Counted from the stretch's first letter, positions 11,586 through 22,002 are shown. The stretch is 31,436 bases of DNA from Schoenoplectus triqueter (GCA_964058805.1 CAXKVV010001406.1:1-31436); one strand, 5' to 3'. Translations and numbers: made by a program. Notes: generated from the letters alone by a model not told the origin.

Positions 11586-11639
11586 TTAATATAACTGATT
11601 GTACAATTCGAATAAGTGATTTTCGGAATAAAAAAAAAC

Positions 11640-12385
11640 TTGGGAACTTATTTTTCAACAAACCAAAAATCTATTGACCTTTTAGATGTCAACAACTGTG
11701 AATATGTATATTTGAACATGAGTGCATGTTCAAACAAAATTGAATAGAACAAGTTAACACGTACGTCTTAATACTGTAAATATCATTAGTACAATTTGCA
11801 GTACGAAAAAATTAAGCAAAGGAGAGCATCAACCTGTCATCATCTGACCCTCCGTGTATACCCGAGCCCATCTTATTTCCCAACTCCGTTAATTGAGCTT
11901 GGTTCATTGTTGTCTCATAAAAAAGAAGAAAGGAAAAAAAATCTGATTCGAACAAGATGTTTATTCGTTTATAAAGCATAATTTTACCAAAAAAAAGAGG
12001 CTTATCTAGAAAGTCATGGCTAACTTCGTGTGATCGTTTCATCAAAAGATTGGTTGAGTTTTGATTTCTCAAGCAACAAAATCTTTTACTCTTCGCCCAC
12101 TAATTTTCAGTCCTCTCATGTCAAATCTACTAAATTGACCAAGATGAACACGTCAATTTCCTTAGTTTGGAATTTATTATGGATTTCGGATAATTATATT
12201 GGATGTTTCTTGCTGGGATCGATTTCCTGTGAAGTTCCAAACGACACTAGTGGAGAATGTTGGTGTCATGTGTGCAACGCTTCATTTAGTCAAACACACG
12301 CATAATTTGCGCACTCTAGCATTTATTTTTGGAAATTATTCGTTATCCAATGTTTAAAGTAAATTTTGGGGAAACACGCGGACGC
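11640..12385. other. Unassigned DNA with no supported gene
   Basis: Overlapping short ORFs occur on both strands (11796-11981 plus, 11812-12072 minus, 12030-12305 plus, at most 91 codons). None has a recognised domain, and none is supported by codon bias or neighbours. The stretch is somewhat less AT-rich than its surroundings and could be an old exon or UTR relic, but I cannot support a gene. Confidence 0.35.
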
Positions 12386-12390
12386 GAATA

Positions 12391-12800
12391 TATATATTAT
12401 ATATAGAGAGAGTAAAATATTGTAAGATTAAGCTCACGCATATTTTCTGTAAGATTAACATAAAAAATATATTAAATCATTTTTAAAATTTAATTTATCA
12501 TTCTAATTAAATTTTTTATATGAAAAATTTTATTGGATGCAAAAAATTTGGAGTGTTTTGAACTTTTTAAGTCATGATTTTTTATTTTTGAAAATCAGCT
12601 CTAAAAATAATAATAATATATTCAATACTTGAACATCATTTTAAAAAAAAATAAAAACGGTGAATTAAAAAGCTCAAAACACTTTAAATTTTTTGCATCC
12701 CGTAAGATTTTCATATAAAAAATTTAATGAGCATGATAAATTAAAATTTGAAGATGATTTGATATACTTTTTGAGTTAAGCTCATGATATCTTTATTATA
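12391..12800. mobile_element. Foldback element A, bounded by (TA)n tracts
   Basis: The left arm (about 12427-12580) contains AAATCATTTTTAAAATTTAA, TTAAATTTTTTATATGAAAA and GGATGCAAAAAATTTGGAGT. It pairs with the right arm (about 12661-12790). A TATATATTATATATAGAGAG tract lies to the left and a (TA)n tract to the right. Size and structure fit a MITE. Insertion next to (TA)n is like the Micron type described in rice, but that link is inferred. The element at 13241-13415 looks like a shortened relative. Confidence 0.6.
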
Positions 12801-12810
12801 TATATATATA

Positions 12811-13224
12811 AAGTTTGTCTAGTATATTTCTATTAGTATTTAAACTCAAAATGCTAATGAGTCAAATTTTAATTTTTTTATACTTAAAATTTTAATTTAT
12901 GTAGCTCAATAAAATATTTATATGATAATCTTTTAGTATATTAATTTTTATCATTTTTGGAGTTAGTTTACTATGCTTATTGAATTTTAGAAAGTAAGTT
13001 TTTTGACATATAATTTTTATTATTTTTCTATTATTTCAGGGTTATTTTCAAAAATAATTAAGTATAGTAAACTAATTTCAAACACGATGAAAATTAGTAT
13101 TCCATAAGATTATGATAAAAATATTTTACTGAGATATTTAAATTGAAATTATGAACATTAAAAATTAAAATTTGATTCGTTAACATTTCGGTTGAAATGC
13201 TAACAGAAGTATGCTAGACAAATT
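12811..13224. mobile_element. Foldback element B, bounded by (TA)n tracts
   Basis: The left end AAGTTTGTCTAGTATATTTC pairs with the right end, whose reverse complement is AATTTGTCTAGCATACTTCT. The pairing continues through TTAGTTTACTAT motifs to a turn near 13020. Arms are about 185 bp with many mismatches. (TA)n lies directly outside on both sides, with (GA)n also on the right. Confidence 0.6.
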
Positions 13225-13240
13225 ATATATATATAGAGAG

Positions 13241-13412
13241 AGAGAGAGCTTAACCTTACGGAGGTTTTTCGTGAGCTTACTCAAAAAGTATATATATATT
13301 AAATCATATCTAAATTTTAACTTATCATGCTTATTAAATTATTTAGAGATGATTTGATATATTTTTTAAGTTAAACTCACAGAATGGCTCCGTGAGCTAC
13401 TCACGGTATCTT

Positions 13413-13415
<3 letters not shown>
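13241..13415. mobile_element. Foldback element C, short relative of element A
   Basis: The inner arms TTAAATCATATCTAAATTTT and its partner near 13345-13365 fold back, and the outer parts carry CGTGAGCTTACTC and GAGCTACTCACGG. The motifs AAATCAT...TTATCATGCTTATTAAATT and TTAAGTTAAACTCA match element A, so this is probably an internally deleted copy. A (TA)n(GA)n tract lies on its left and a long (TA)n on its right. Confidence 0.5.

Positions 13416-13486
<71 letters not shown>
13416..13486. repeat. (TA)n(GA)n compound microsatellite
   Basis: About 47 bases of (TA)n run to 13462 and are followed by (GA)n to 13486. It lies between foldback elements C and D. Frames reading YIYIYI and ERERER through it are not genes. 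Confidence 0.95.
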
Positions 13487-13487
<1 letters not shown>

Positions 13488-13867
13488 TGTTATGGTGCTT
13501 CGCGAAGCACAAAATATTTTGTGCTTCGCATCCGTATCTCGAACTTAAAAGTTCAAACGGTCGATCCAAATCGTCGAAACCTATACAAACTGATTCAAAT
13601 TATATATTTTTTTTGAATTTTTTGCTATTTTTAGATGGGTACAAGTTCGCTAGTTATAGATGGTGCAGAAATTGTTAGATCAGCAAATTTTGTACCCATT
13701 TAAAAAATAGCAAAAATTTCAAAAAAAAAATAGAAAATTTGATCTCCAAGAATATTTCAATACGAACATGATGTTCAACAGTTTGGATCAGTCGTTTAAA
13801 CTTTTATATTCAAGATACGGACGCGAAGCACATAAGATTTTATGCTTCACGCAGCATCATAGCATCA
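13486..13867. mobile_element. Foldback element D, near-complete palindrome
   Basis: The left end GATGTTATGGTGCTTCGCG pairs with the right end, whose reverse complement is GATGCTATGATGCTGCGTG. Pairing continues through TGTGCTTCGC, CGTATCTCGAACTTAAAAGT and the central GATGGGTACAA/TTGTACCCAT modules. Almost the whole 380 bp folds back on itself. The flanks are (TA)n(GA)n on the left and CATATATATA on the right. Superfamily is not determined. Confidence 0.7.
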
Positions 13868-13869
13868 CT

Positions 13870-14620
13870 CATATATATAATCAAATCTAAGACAGATATT
13901 TTGAGATTAATGTCAAACCATACATTTAGCCACATGGTATAATCAATAAAAATCTAAGATCTTTGATCAAGATTTGTTTCTCCCTTGTTTTCTATGTATC
14001 GAGTTTATTTAATATAAAATTTTAAATACAAAGTATGCGATCATATATGTACATGTATGCAAATTTGAACCCACATTAAACACAAATGGTCTTTCGGATA
14101 TCGAGTGTGATATGTACTATGACACTTAGCTCGGTGCCGATGAGAGTACTCAAGCTCATGTTGGAGTGCAAGGGTGGAATCAAAATTTAATTTTGGAAAG
14201 TGTCGAGAAACAATTGAACAATTATTATAGAGGGTGTCCAATCGGTTAATATCTATAAATATAACTATTTTTTCATACATATATACTAATTTGTATAAAT
14301 TTTAAGGGAATGTCAAGCCCCCTAGCTAGCACCTCCTCCGTCGCCTCCTGTCGGGGTGGATGTGGTTGTGGAACCCGGCCGAGCCAATCGTAGGTGGGGC
14401 TAGTCTTCGAGTTATTCGATTCAAGTGACGAAGATGAAAGGATATTTATAGACATAGGTTTGATATTGTAGTTTCATTGTAGAGAGCATCGTACATCTCT
14501 ACATGCAAACCGTGTGGGCACAATACTGTAGGCTATAGTGTTTTTGATGAAAACAGACATGAACCATGAGAGTGAAGCTTGAACCTCTCTTCTACTCAGT
14601 GAGCCTTTGTGGGCCTTATG
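13870..14620. other. Unassigned DNA with a small GC-rich island
   Basis: The sequence is mostly AT-rich, but 14308-14410 is GC-rich (CAAGCCCCCTAGCTAGC, GGGGTGGATGTGGTTG). Text of this style often occurs at the edge of degenerate plant transposons, but no ends could be paired. Two short minus-strand ORFs (14041-14280, 14273-14455) show no motif. Confidence 0.4.
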
Positions 14621-14630
14621 ATAAAATACC

Positions 14631-15069
14631 CAGTTTTTATTATTAATAAGTATTATTAAATTAATATTGTTAAAAATAAGACTGAAAACCGTAAAATTTC
14701 AAATATACGAATGGCAGCGCGCCACTGGCAGTGGCGCGGACGAAACGCGCCACTGCCAGTGGCGCGTTTCAAAAAAATAATGAAACACCGCGCAACGCAA
14801 GTGGCCTGCGTGCATTTTGTATATATAAGAAGGAAACGCGCCACTGCCAGTGGCGCGTTTCGTAAAAAAAAAAAAATGGAAACGCGCCACTGCCAGTGGC
14901 GCGTTTCGTAAAAAAAATGAAACGCGCCACTGTCAGTGGCGCGTTTTGTAAATTCAAACAGCGCGCCACTGCCAGTGGCGCGCTGCCATTCGTATATTTG
15001 AAATTTTACGTTTCTCACTCTTATTTTTAATAATATTAATTTAATAAAACATATTATTAATAAAATCTG
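14631..15069. mobile_element. Mutator-like MITE with perfect 9-bp TSD (member 2)
   Basis: The 439-bp element begins CAGTTTTTATTATTAATAAG and ends with the inverted repeat TTATTAATAAAATCTG. The terminal inverted repeats are about 100 bp and very similar, continuing to CAAATATACGAATGGCAGCG on both sides. Identical 9-mers taaaatacc flank it (14622-14630 and 15070-15078). It shares the CAG(A/T)TTTT end and the GAATGGCAGCG inner motif with member 1 at 10756-11115. The interior is a chain of GC-rich palindromes that open several spurious frames. It encodes no transposase. Confidence 0.9.
14718..14982. repeat. Array of six 21-bp palindromes plus one decayed copy
   Basis: Copies at 14718-14738, 14746-14766, 14837-14857, 14883-14903, 14923-14943 and 14962-14982 each read CGCGCCACTG, one centre base, then CAGTGGCGCG. 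A seventh, decayed copy lies at about 14789-14810. The centre base is G, C, C, C, T and C in order. Spacing is 28 to 48 bp, and several are framed by GAAA and TTTC. Each can form a 10-bp stem and they can also pair with one another. All arms are perfect, unlike the decayed versions in member 1. Confidence 0.95.
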
Positions 15070-15078
15070 TAAAATACC

Positions 15079-15470
15079 TTATCAGCATAGAATAAAAATG
15101 AATAAAGAACAGAGCTATATATATCTTAAAACTTAATCCATTTTTAGACTATTTAAAAAAATGATAAGTAATGAAAAATGAAAAAGTGAAATTGAACTTA
15201 TTCTCACTATTGAAAAAGGCTATTTTCTTCTATTTCATCTCTTGTGAAATTGAGAACATATAAGGAATCAAAGTGCAAAATAGAGAGTTTTGACTATGAT
15301 TTTTCATATCTATTTCATTCTTTCACAATTCCACAATTGTTTGCAATTCTAATCACATTCGGTAGGAATTATCTATACCAAATAGTTCTACACTATTTCT
15401 CTACTGTCGAACAGATCGAACGTACAGTTTCAGATACAAACTCATAAGCAGTATTTTTTTTACTAGAAAG
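15079..15470. other. Unassigned AT-rich spacer
   Basis: A 67-codon plus-strand ORF (15244-15447) has no motif. I see no repeat or RNA signature. Confidence 0.4.
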
Positions 15471-15471
15471 A

Positions 15472-15600
15472 TGGGAGTCGAGCTCTTAAATTTCATAATT
15501 GTTCATAAAAATTACTCATCCGGGTTTTGAACCTACGACTTCCCACACAGAGAGTATTATATTTTGCCACTAGATTAAAGACTAGTTCTCCATAAACAGT
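15472..15600 (-). mobile_element. tRNA-derived SINE-like head, minus strand
   Basis: On the minus strand the order is TCTAGTGGCAAAATATAA (A-box-like, plus 15560-15572), about 27 nt of ACTCTCTGTGTGGGAAGTCG, then GGTTCAAAACC (B-box-like, plus 15523-15533). This matches the internal Pol III promoter arrangement of tRNA-derived plant SINEs. No cloverleaf is complete, so it is not a functional tRNA gene. The 3' tail and target duplication were not found. Confidence 0.45.
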
Positions 15601-15683
15601 ATTTTTAAATACGATTTTTTCCCACGTGGCTTTATATTAAGTTTGAATATTATATAAAAAATAATTACTATTATTACAAAAAT

Positions 15684-15765
15684 TGGTCTTGCCAGCTGGT
15701 GGTAATTGGCGCTACTTTTTCTTCCAGCAGCGCAAGAGTTCGACCTCTTGGGCATTTATACGAGT
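15684..15765 (+). mobile_element. SINE-like head, plus strand
   Basis: GCCAGCTGGTGGTAATTGG resembles a degenerate A box. GAGTTCGACCTC (15736-15747) matches the B-box consensus GGTTCGANNC closely. Spacing is compatible with a Pol III internal promoter. The two SINE-like heads point away from each other's B boxes. No tail was identified, so this is tentative. Confidence 0.35.
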
Positions 15766-16663
15766 ATTTGGGTAGGGTTTGATTTTGATATATCGAATGT
15801 ATATAAAAATATAAATATATTGTAAGCTGACACAAAATATAATCGGATAGATTTTTATTTTCACGCACTACAGTCTACCGATTTGACTGCATCTCTATGG
15901 GCCGGTTCTGGTTTAAAAATGTTTATGAACCGGATCAAAATTAACACAGGTAATCGAATAAATGTAGACCCCTTAATTAATTATTAGATAGGACTATTGT
16001 GTGAAAAGTTGGATATATAAATTTCTTAAAAAACAATTCTATGTGAATTCAAAGTTAAACGATATATTTAACTTTTATCTTCGTATGAAAAAATACACTG
16101 ACCATTGACACGTACGTATTTTGTATATGCGGGTACGTGCCATTTGTGTTGTATTTCGTATACGTGCGTTGATATTATACGCTGCATTTCATACATCAGA
16201 TTCCCTGATGAAAAAAGTTACATAGACCATAGTAACTTGATTGGTTTAATTGACCTTTTCGATTATATGAAACTATTGTATATAGTCGCTTTATAATAAA
16301 ATATATTCTTTCGTTTTACCCAGATCAAAAGTAGTGAATGTAAATATTCGCAAATCGCAACGTGGATAATGTTTTAGCTTTGATAGGTTTGAACCTTTAC
16401 GTTTGAGATCTACCAGTGTGATTTGACAACTGGTCGGTTCACCTTTACCTTAATCATAATGGAGAAATTTATTCAAGGGTAATTGTCGCCACAGCTGTTA
16501 CGTCTAATTTATCTGTTGTTATGGATATATATACACTTGAATTGTTTCCGGGACTTCGCCCCGAAGGAAAAAAAAACTAATTGAATGACATAAATTTAAA
16601 AAATATATAATTCAGTGAAATAAATTATATATACAAATACAATGGATATTATTGAAACATTAC
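15766..16663. other. Unassigned AT-rich intergenic DNA
   Basis: The longest ORF is 63 codons (16105-16296, plus) with no motif. No paired ends were seen. Confidence 0.4.
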
Positions 16664-17050
16664 GAAGGATCACTTGACAATTGCTATTTTTGACAATTCT
16701 GATAATTAAATTTTAAATAAATTCAATAAAATCTTAAAAATAGAAAACAAAATATAGATATATTTTGAATTTGTGGATAGATTATATTTCAAATTTTATG
16801 CAATTTAATTATTATTGATAGTTCATCAAGTACCATAAAAAATTTATATAATTTATAAAAAAAATAATTTAAACATCTTTGATGGATTATCAAATGATAA
16901 TTAAATTGCATGAAACTTAAAATATGATTAATCATTAGGTTAAAGAACATATCCATATTTTTTTAATCATTTTTAATTTATTTGAAGTTTTAATATCAAG
17001 AGTATCAAAATAGTTATCAAAATAGACATTGCCAAATGATCCCTTCCCTT
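16664..17050. mobile_element. Foldback element, GGAAGGGATC family, copy 1
   Basis: The left end GAAGGATCACTTGACAATTG pairs with the right end, whose reverse complement is GGAAGGGATCATTTGGCAAT. The interior folds back around TGATAGTTCATCAAG / TTTGATGGATTATCA. The same ends and internal logic appear at 26772-27117 and, as one end only, at 26341-26420. No reading frame or clear target duplication was found. Confidence 0.65.
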
Positions 17051-17053
17051 GTA

Positions 17054-17084
<31 letters not shown>

Positions 17085-17085
17085 A
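17051..17085. repeat. (CA)n(TA)n microsatellite
   Basis: A run of CA dinucleotides passes into TA dinucleotides directly after the right end of the foldback element. Confidence 0.95.
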
Positions 17086-18735
17086 TAACAATATAATTGG
17101 TGATACTATGAAATACAAAAGATGATAAAGATGATTCTATTTAAAATTTAAATTGCACATGACGTATATCAAATGAAGAGATTTAAAAATATTTAAGTCA
17201 TCTGATTAAGTATAATTAAGGAGAAAGAAACTATTCAAATTTAAATTTTCATAAAATAAATTCTGAATAGAATTTTGAACCTGCGTCTTTCAGTATGGAG
17301 AATTATTATTATATGAATTATTTATGTTGTTTGCATTTATTCATTGGAATAATATAAATTCCTAATATTTTAGCTTCAAATAAGCTGTTTTCTCATTTCT
17401 GAATTCAAAATAGTGATCCAACATTTTAATGTGATCTCCATATTAAAATATGCATAAAGATCAAAATTTATATTTTTTATATTTTTTTATTTGTAGAGGT
17501 AGAAAATAAACTGAACTAATAATTTTTAATAATAATGATTTTTTATCCTTAAAATATATAAATTTAGTCTCCAAATATATTTTAATATGGACATCACTTT
17601 AAATGATGAAATCGGTATTTTAAATTCAGAAATAAAAGTTATTATACGAAGTGGCACAAAAAAATATATATACTTCGTGACTCACCGTAGCAGAAGTCAT
17701 ATATACCAATAAACAATGGGAACATTGACTCCCATGTTTAATTGCTGATGCGCCGTTGACATTGTACAATAACTTAATATGAATTTAGGAAATTTTGCAG
17801 ATTATATTACAAACAAAACAATGAATAAAATCTACGGCGAATCCGTTAATCTTTCTTGGGAGCTTACAGATGATTATATAATATTGGTGATTGTGGTTGA
17901 TATATACTTATCAACGTTGCATCATCACTAAAAAATGGTAATAGTGTACTTGTGAAGTTAGTTGCTAGCTAGTGCGCGTTCGAGGAGGAATTGGATTTGG
18001 TGGCACCGAAAGAAAACAGTCTCAGTACTGCACTAGCAATAGCATGCATGGGCAACCCGCAACCCAGTACCACAGCAAAGAACTAAAAATAATCACCAAT
18101 CTGCAATGGATAATGTCATAATGCTATGCACTCATTAAATTTCTAAAATATTAAGTCCAAAAAAAGAATATTGCTCGGACACAGTCCCCAATTTTTGTAC
18201 CCATGAACTGTGATGCGCAGAACTGTACCGAATTCATAAGATGAATAGATTATAGGTGATAATTGAAAAGATGTGATGGAGGGACGGTGATGGATTAGAA
18301 ATTTTGATTGATGGTGATTGAGCTGGCCACGTAAGACTACAGAAGCAGCCAAGGATGTCTATGCAATTATAGCCTTATAGGAGGAGAGCTGGAGTCCGAG
18401 AGATGAGAGAGGAAATCTCTTTATTTGAGATTGTTGGCAGAGATGCTGGTTTAGTGGTCTGGAGATGAGAGAGGAAGTCTCAATCCAAGTCTATTTGGTC
18501 CGGGCAATAAGCTACCATCACTGTACAGTAATAGTATACATAATACACATCATCATATCCGAATAATATCTGTACGATATGCCCCTGCCACGTCATCTCT
18601 CGATCTGATGTGTGCCCCGGCCCCCCTTCCTTCAGCTGACGCGCGCCTCTTCATCTTAGCGTTTGCGCTACGCTTCTTGTTGGAAGAAACTGAGGAGAAG
18701 AAAGATAATGCATGCATCATGTATGAGAACAAAAT
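17086..18735. other. Unassigned intergenic DNA, partly less AT-rich
   Basis: No gene is supported. Around 17920-18120 and 18360-18720 the base composition rises in GC and resembles a decayed genic or UTR sequence. Two copies of GAGATGAGAGAGGAA(A/G)TCTC lie at about 18400 and 18463. Minus-strand ORFs of 69 and 84 codons (18143-18352, 18553-18807) show no recognised domain. The latter runs into the next repeat. Confidence 0.4.
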
Positions 18736-18737
18736 AA

Positions 18738-19105
18738 TCGGGTACGGATGTAAGATTTTGATAGGGATAATTATTAAATTATAATAATTTATCTGATTTA
18801 AACTCATTAATTAATTGAATATTAAATAAAATAATAATAATTTAATTTATATTTTTTATCTAATAAAAAATTATTAAAATAATAATAATTTATATATTAA
18901 AATAACAACAAAATAAATCTCAAAGTAATAGATAATCAAGTTGATGAAAAAAAAATTCATCTAAGGAGCATTATATTTTAATATCTTTGATAATTATTTC
19001 ATTATGCACAATATTAAATTTTTTTTCTCAATAAAAATAATCAGATAATTTAGAGGGGTCAAACAATTTTCGGGAGGGAGAGACAAATTACCAAAAGTAA
19101 TAGGA
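18738..19105. mobile_element. Copy of a YAGGGGYGGAT-end element, right end missing
   Basis: The sequence aligns in the same orientation with 29905-30296 over most of its length. Shared stretches include AATAATAATTTA, AGTAATAGATAATCAAGTTG, ATTTCATTATGCA and CTCAATAAAAATAATCAGA. Its left end (GGGTACGGATGTAAGATTTT) corresponds to GGGGTGGATGCAGGATTTT in the other copy. The match is lost after about 19105, so the right terminus is deleted or diverged. Confidence 0.65.
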
Positions 19106-19109
19106 AAGT

Positions 19110-20038
19110 AATGATTACGAAAGGGGTTTTCACGAGTTGTCCTCGAATAATTTTCATGGAACCAAAATATGGTGTTATTCTTGTTGGAGAATAAGGTTTA
19201 TTTATATTTTTTATTTATAGATTGATAGTCCATAAATTTTATATAATTTTATTAATATTTAATATTTCATTAAAGATTATAAATTTAATGATATTTCATT
19301 AATATTTATAATGATTTTAAATTAACGCTCTTTAATAAATTATCAAACGTTACTATTTGAAATTTATCAAACGTTATTATATGAAATTTAACTAGCTGTA
19401 AAATAATTACATATCTATAAATTTTCTATATTTTTTAAAATAAATAACAACAGATTTGGAGTCATTTTCATGCCGGATCGACTTCCAGTTTGGACTTTTA
19501 ATTTCTGCATGTGCAAACGCATCTATTGTTCAAAATTATGGCGCATTCTTTTGTCGTTTCCTCTACCTGGAGTCTTGGGGCATTATTTTATTTCAATTTG
19601 GCAGAAACAGCCAAGAATATTGGACCGGTTTCGTAGGAGGGAAAGGGAAAAATAGCTCAAGGGGTTAAATTAACACCGAGAGGTCCAGTGGGCTTTTCCC
19701 AGCTTTTATTGTGAAATTAATTTAGATTAAGAAGTTTGAATGAATTTAATTTGTTAATTATGATTAAACTAGATAACTGGTTGCGCCGCATGTATTATTT
19801 TTATTATATCGGAGTTTTTCATAAATTATGTATCAGGTTGAATTAATAAGACATTTTAGGTGTAAAATGTATGTATGATAGAGTAAAAATTATCAAAATA
19901 ACCCTTTGCTAAGGGATGCCTCCCCTATGGTTTATCATATACAAGTTAACTACACATCCACATGCCATAATTGTAGATATGCGTAATATCATATGGATCA
20001 ATAAAAACCAATCTTTTACTGTTTCACATAAATAACAA
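19110..20038. other. Unassigned AT-rich intergenic DNA
   Basis: A short direct repeat of AAATTTATCAAACGTTA units lies at about 19337-19391. Overlapping plus-strand ORFs at 19456-19668 have no recognised domain. Nothing else could be assigned. Confidence 0.4.
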
Positions 20039-20371
20039 ATGATTTGGGCTGAAATAAAAGCCCAACATAGGCGGGAGATTTTGGTCGAGTGGACCGATTC
20101 TTGTACTTCAAAACATTTTCATAGAAGTCAGGACGCTGGTGTGTTTATGAGAGACCTGCTAGAAGAAGAAAGGGACAACACGTGGAGAACACTCGTCGAG
20201 ATTACAAGATATCGCGTAGCCAGAGTAAACATCTGGGAAAGAAGAAGCGCAAAGAATGCGTGGAACAATTACCCCATCAAACCTTATGGAAAGAAATCAA
20301 CGATCATCACTGAACTCAAAAAAACGGGAAAAAAAACTGATAATAGCGACGTAAGCAGGAGACCCACATAG
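20039..20371 (+). CDS. Hypothetical 110-codon ORF, unrecognised
   Basis: This is one of the longest non-repetitive ORFs in the window and lies in a locally less AT-rich stretch. The predicted product is basic and hydrophilic, with a charged segment FMRDLLEEERDNTWRTLVEI near residues 36-55 and a lysine-rich tail (GKKSTIITELKKTGKKTDNS). I see no signal peptide, membrane segment or known motif. The start codon has no supporting context, and the ORF ends just before the left terminus of the hAT-like element at 20406. It may be chance or a gene relic. Confidence 0.15.
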   Translation: MIWAEIKAQHRREILVEWTDSCTSKHFHRSQDAGVFMRDLLEEERDNTWRTLVEITRYRVARVNIWERRSAKNAWNNYPIKPYGKKSTIITELKKTGKKTDNSDVSRRPT

Positions 20372-20424
20372 AGAGACAAAGAAGGGGCAGAAAGTTAGTC
20401 AGAAGCAGGGCGGCAATCTAATCG

Positions 20425-20575
20425 AGCTAGCTGTGGTTCGAGTTCGATTCGTGAATATATTGAATCGAATCAGTTCGAAATAGACAAGCAGTTCCGAACT
20501 TACAAGAAGAGTTCGAGTTCGATTCGATTTGAACTAGTTCAATTCCATTCGTTAAGAGTTTGAAATTGATTGCAA
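20425..20575. repeat. TTCGA-rich degenerate repeats, left arm
   Basis: Repeated GTTCGAGTTCGATTCG, GAATCGAATCAGTTCGAA and related motifs form the left arm of the element at 20406-23641. They resemble, in inverse orientation, motifs at 22860-23640. Confidence 0.7.
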
Positions 20576-21887
20576 GCAATATATTAATAGAATAATTAAG
20601 TTATTTCAGCTGTATATTCTATACCACTTTCGTAATTGACATGCACAAATCAAAAACAGATGTTAAAAAGGTCCAAAAATATATTAAAAAAAAATTAATA
20701 ACAAATAAAATACCCACTTACCAGTCTACTGTCTTGAATCTGGACTATTTAATGTCTTAGTCCCACAACATACCACACAATTACAAACTGGGTACAATTT
20801 AAAAGTTCAAATTACAAACCAACAATCTAGAAAATAAATTAAGAGTTCGAAAGAATAATTTAAAATGAGATAAAACAAGTTCTTCCTTACTGCTCACGAG
20901 CGACTCGCACAAACACCTAAAGTTGATAAAAACAAGTTATTCCTTCCTTCCTGCTTGCTGAAATTTTTAAAAAATGAGCAAGTTATTGTAATTGTAAATA
21001 ATAGTTCTGTAATATCAACTATTTTCACCTCCAAGTTGAACATTGAACAAACAGTACAGGGGATATCCTCATGAAGTCTATCTAATATCTTGTAAATTGT
21101 AATTGTTATAGTTTTCTAAGATTTTGCCAGCAAAGTGAAACAGTATCCAATCAACTTCTTTTTTTCATATAATACTTCAATTAACTATATGTGATTTGGG
21201 GTGTTCATCAGGGCATTTTATAGGTTGATAGAATAGTTTGGCAACTTGATGATGCTGGCAAGTTAGGAGCCACAGCCAAATTAGGTCCGGTGAGGACAAA
21301 TGTCATATAATAAATTCTGAATTCTGAAACATGCCAGCTTTTAAAAGTAGGAATATCTATTGGCATCAACAATAATCAGTATAGTTTCAGGCTACCCAAA
21401 ATAAATACAGCCTTTCCAAGTCCTTTCTATTAGTTCAAGACACTTAAAGATGAATTATTTGGTGTTTTAACAAATTTTAACTGCTTGATTAGGTTGTTTC
21501 CAGAAACCAAACAAAAACATAAATTATTTGCACAAATAAATTATACAACCTACTGAATGGTGAGTACTGATTGTTGTTTCTGTTCCATCAAGTTTATGTT
21601 ATTTCTAACCTGATTAATCAAGGATTCAAGGTTCTGTTTCTGTTCCATCAAGTTCGGGTATTGGCACATCAAGGTTCTCTTCAACTTTGGCTGCTTCCTG
21701 AAATTTTCAAAAATGAACAAGTTAATGCAAATAAATAATACAAGATGAATAATATTATAAAATCTCATTTCTTACTTGTAAAGTGTGCAATGTGGCATGT
21801 GAACTTGCTCTTATCCGGTCACCTCCATAAACCAAAAGTTCGACCATATCTTTCTCTATCCACATCTATAGCTTCAAAGTAATTATT

Positions 21888-21914
21888 TTCTTCTTCTTCT
21901 TCTTCTTCTTCCAT
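21888..21914. repeat. (CTT)n trinucleotide tract encoding Glu run
   Basis: The tract of eight TTC/CTT triplets on the plus strand reads as GAA codons on the minus strand, inside exon-like block 2. It could be a microsatellite that grew within an acidic coding stretch. Confidence 0.85.
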
Positions 21915-22002
21915 TTCATGTTCTGGTACTGCAATGCTGAGAGGATAAGTAGATTCATGCGACTGCAACATCCTGTAATCAAACCTGAAATGAAGTTGCT
22001 TA

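Noticed and set aside
13366..13616. Frames with YIYIYI followed by ERERER or LSLSLS
   Set aside because: They translate the (TA)n(GA)n tract between foldback elements.
14718..14982. CRISPR-like array
   Set aside because: Spacing is irregular, the spacers are A-rich and partly alike, the units are palindromes inside a MITE with a target duplication, and the host is a plant.
14656..15018. 120-codon minus-strand ORF and overlapping ORFs with RATGSGAF-type repeats
   Set aside because: They read through the 21-bp palindrome array of a MITE. The repeated peptide follows from the repeated DNA, and similar frames exist on both strands.
15472..15600. Functional tRNA gene
   Set aside because: Only A- and B-box-like motifs are present. 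The acceptor and anticodon stems do not form, so a SINE-like relic is more likely.
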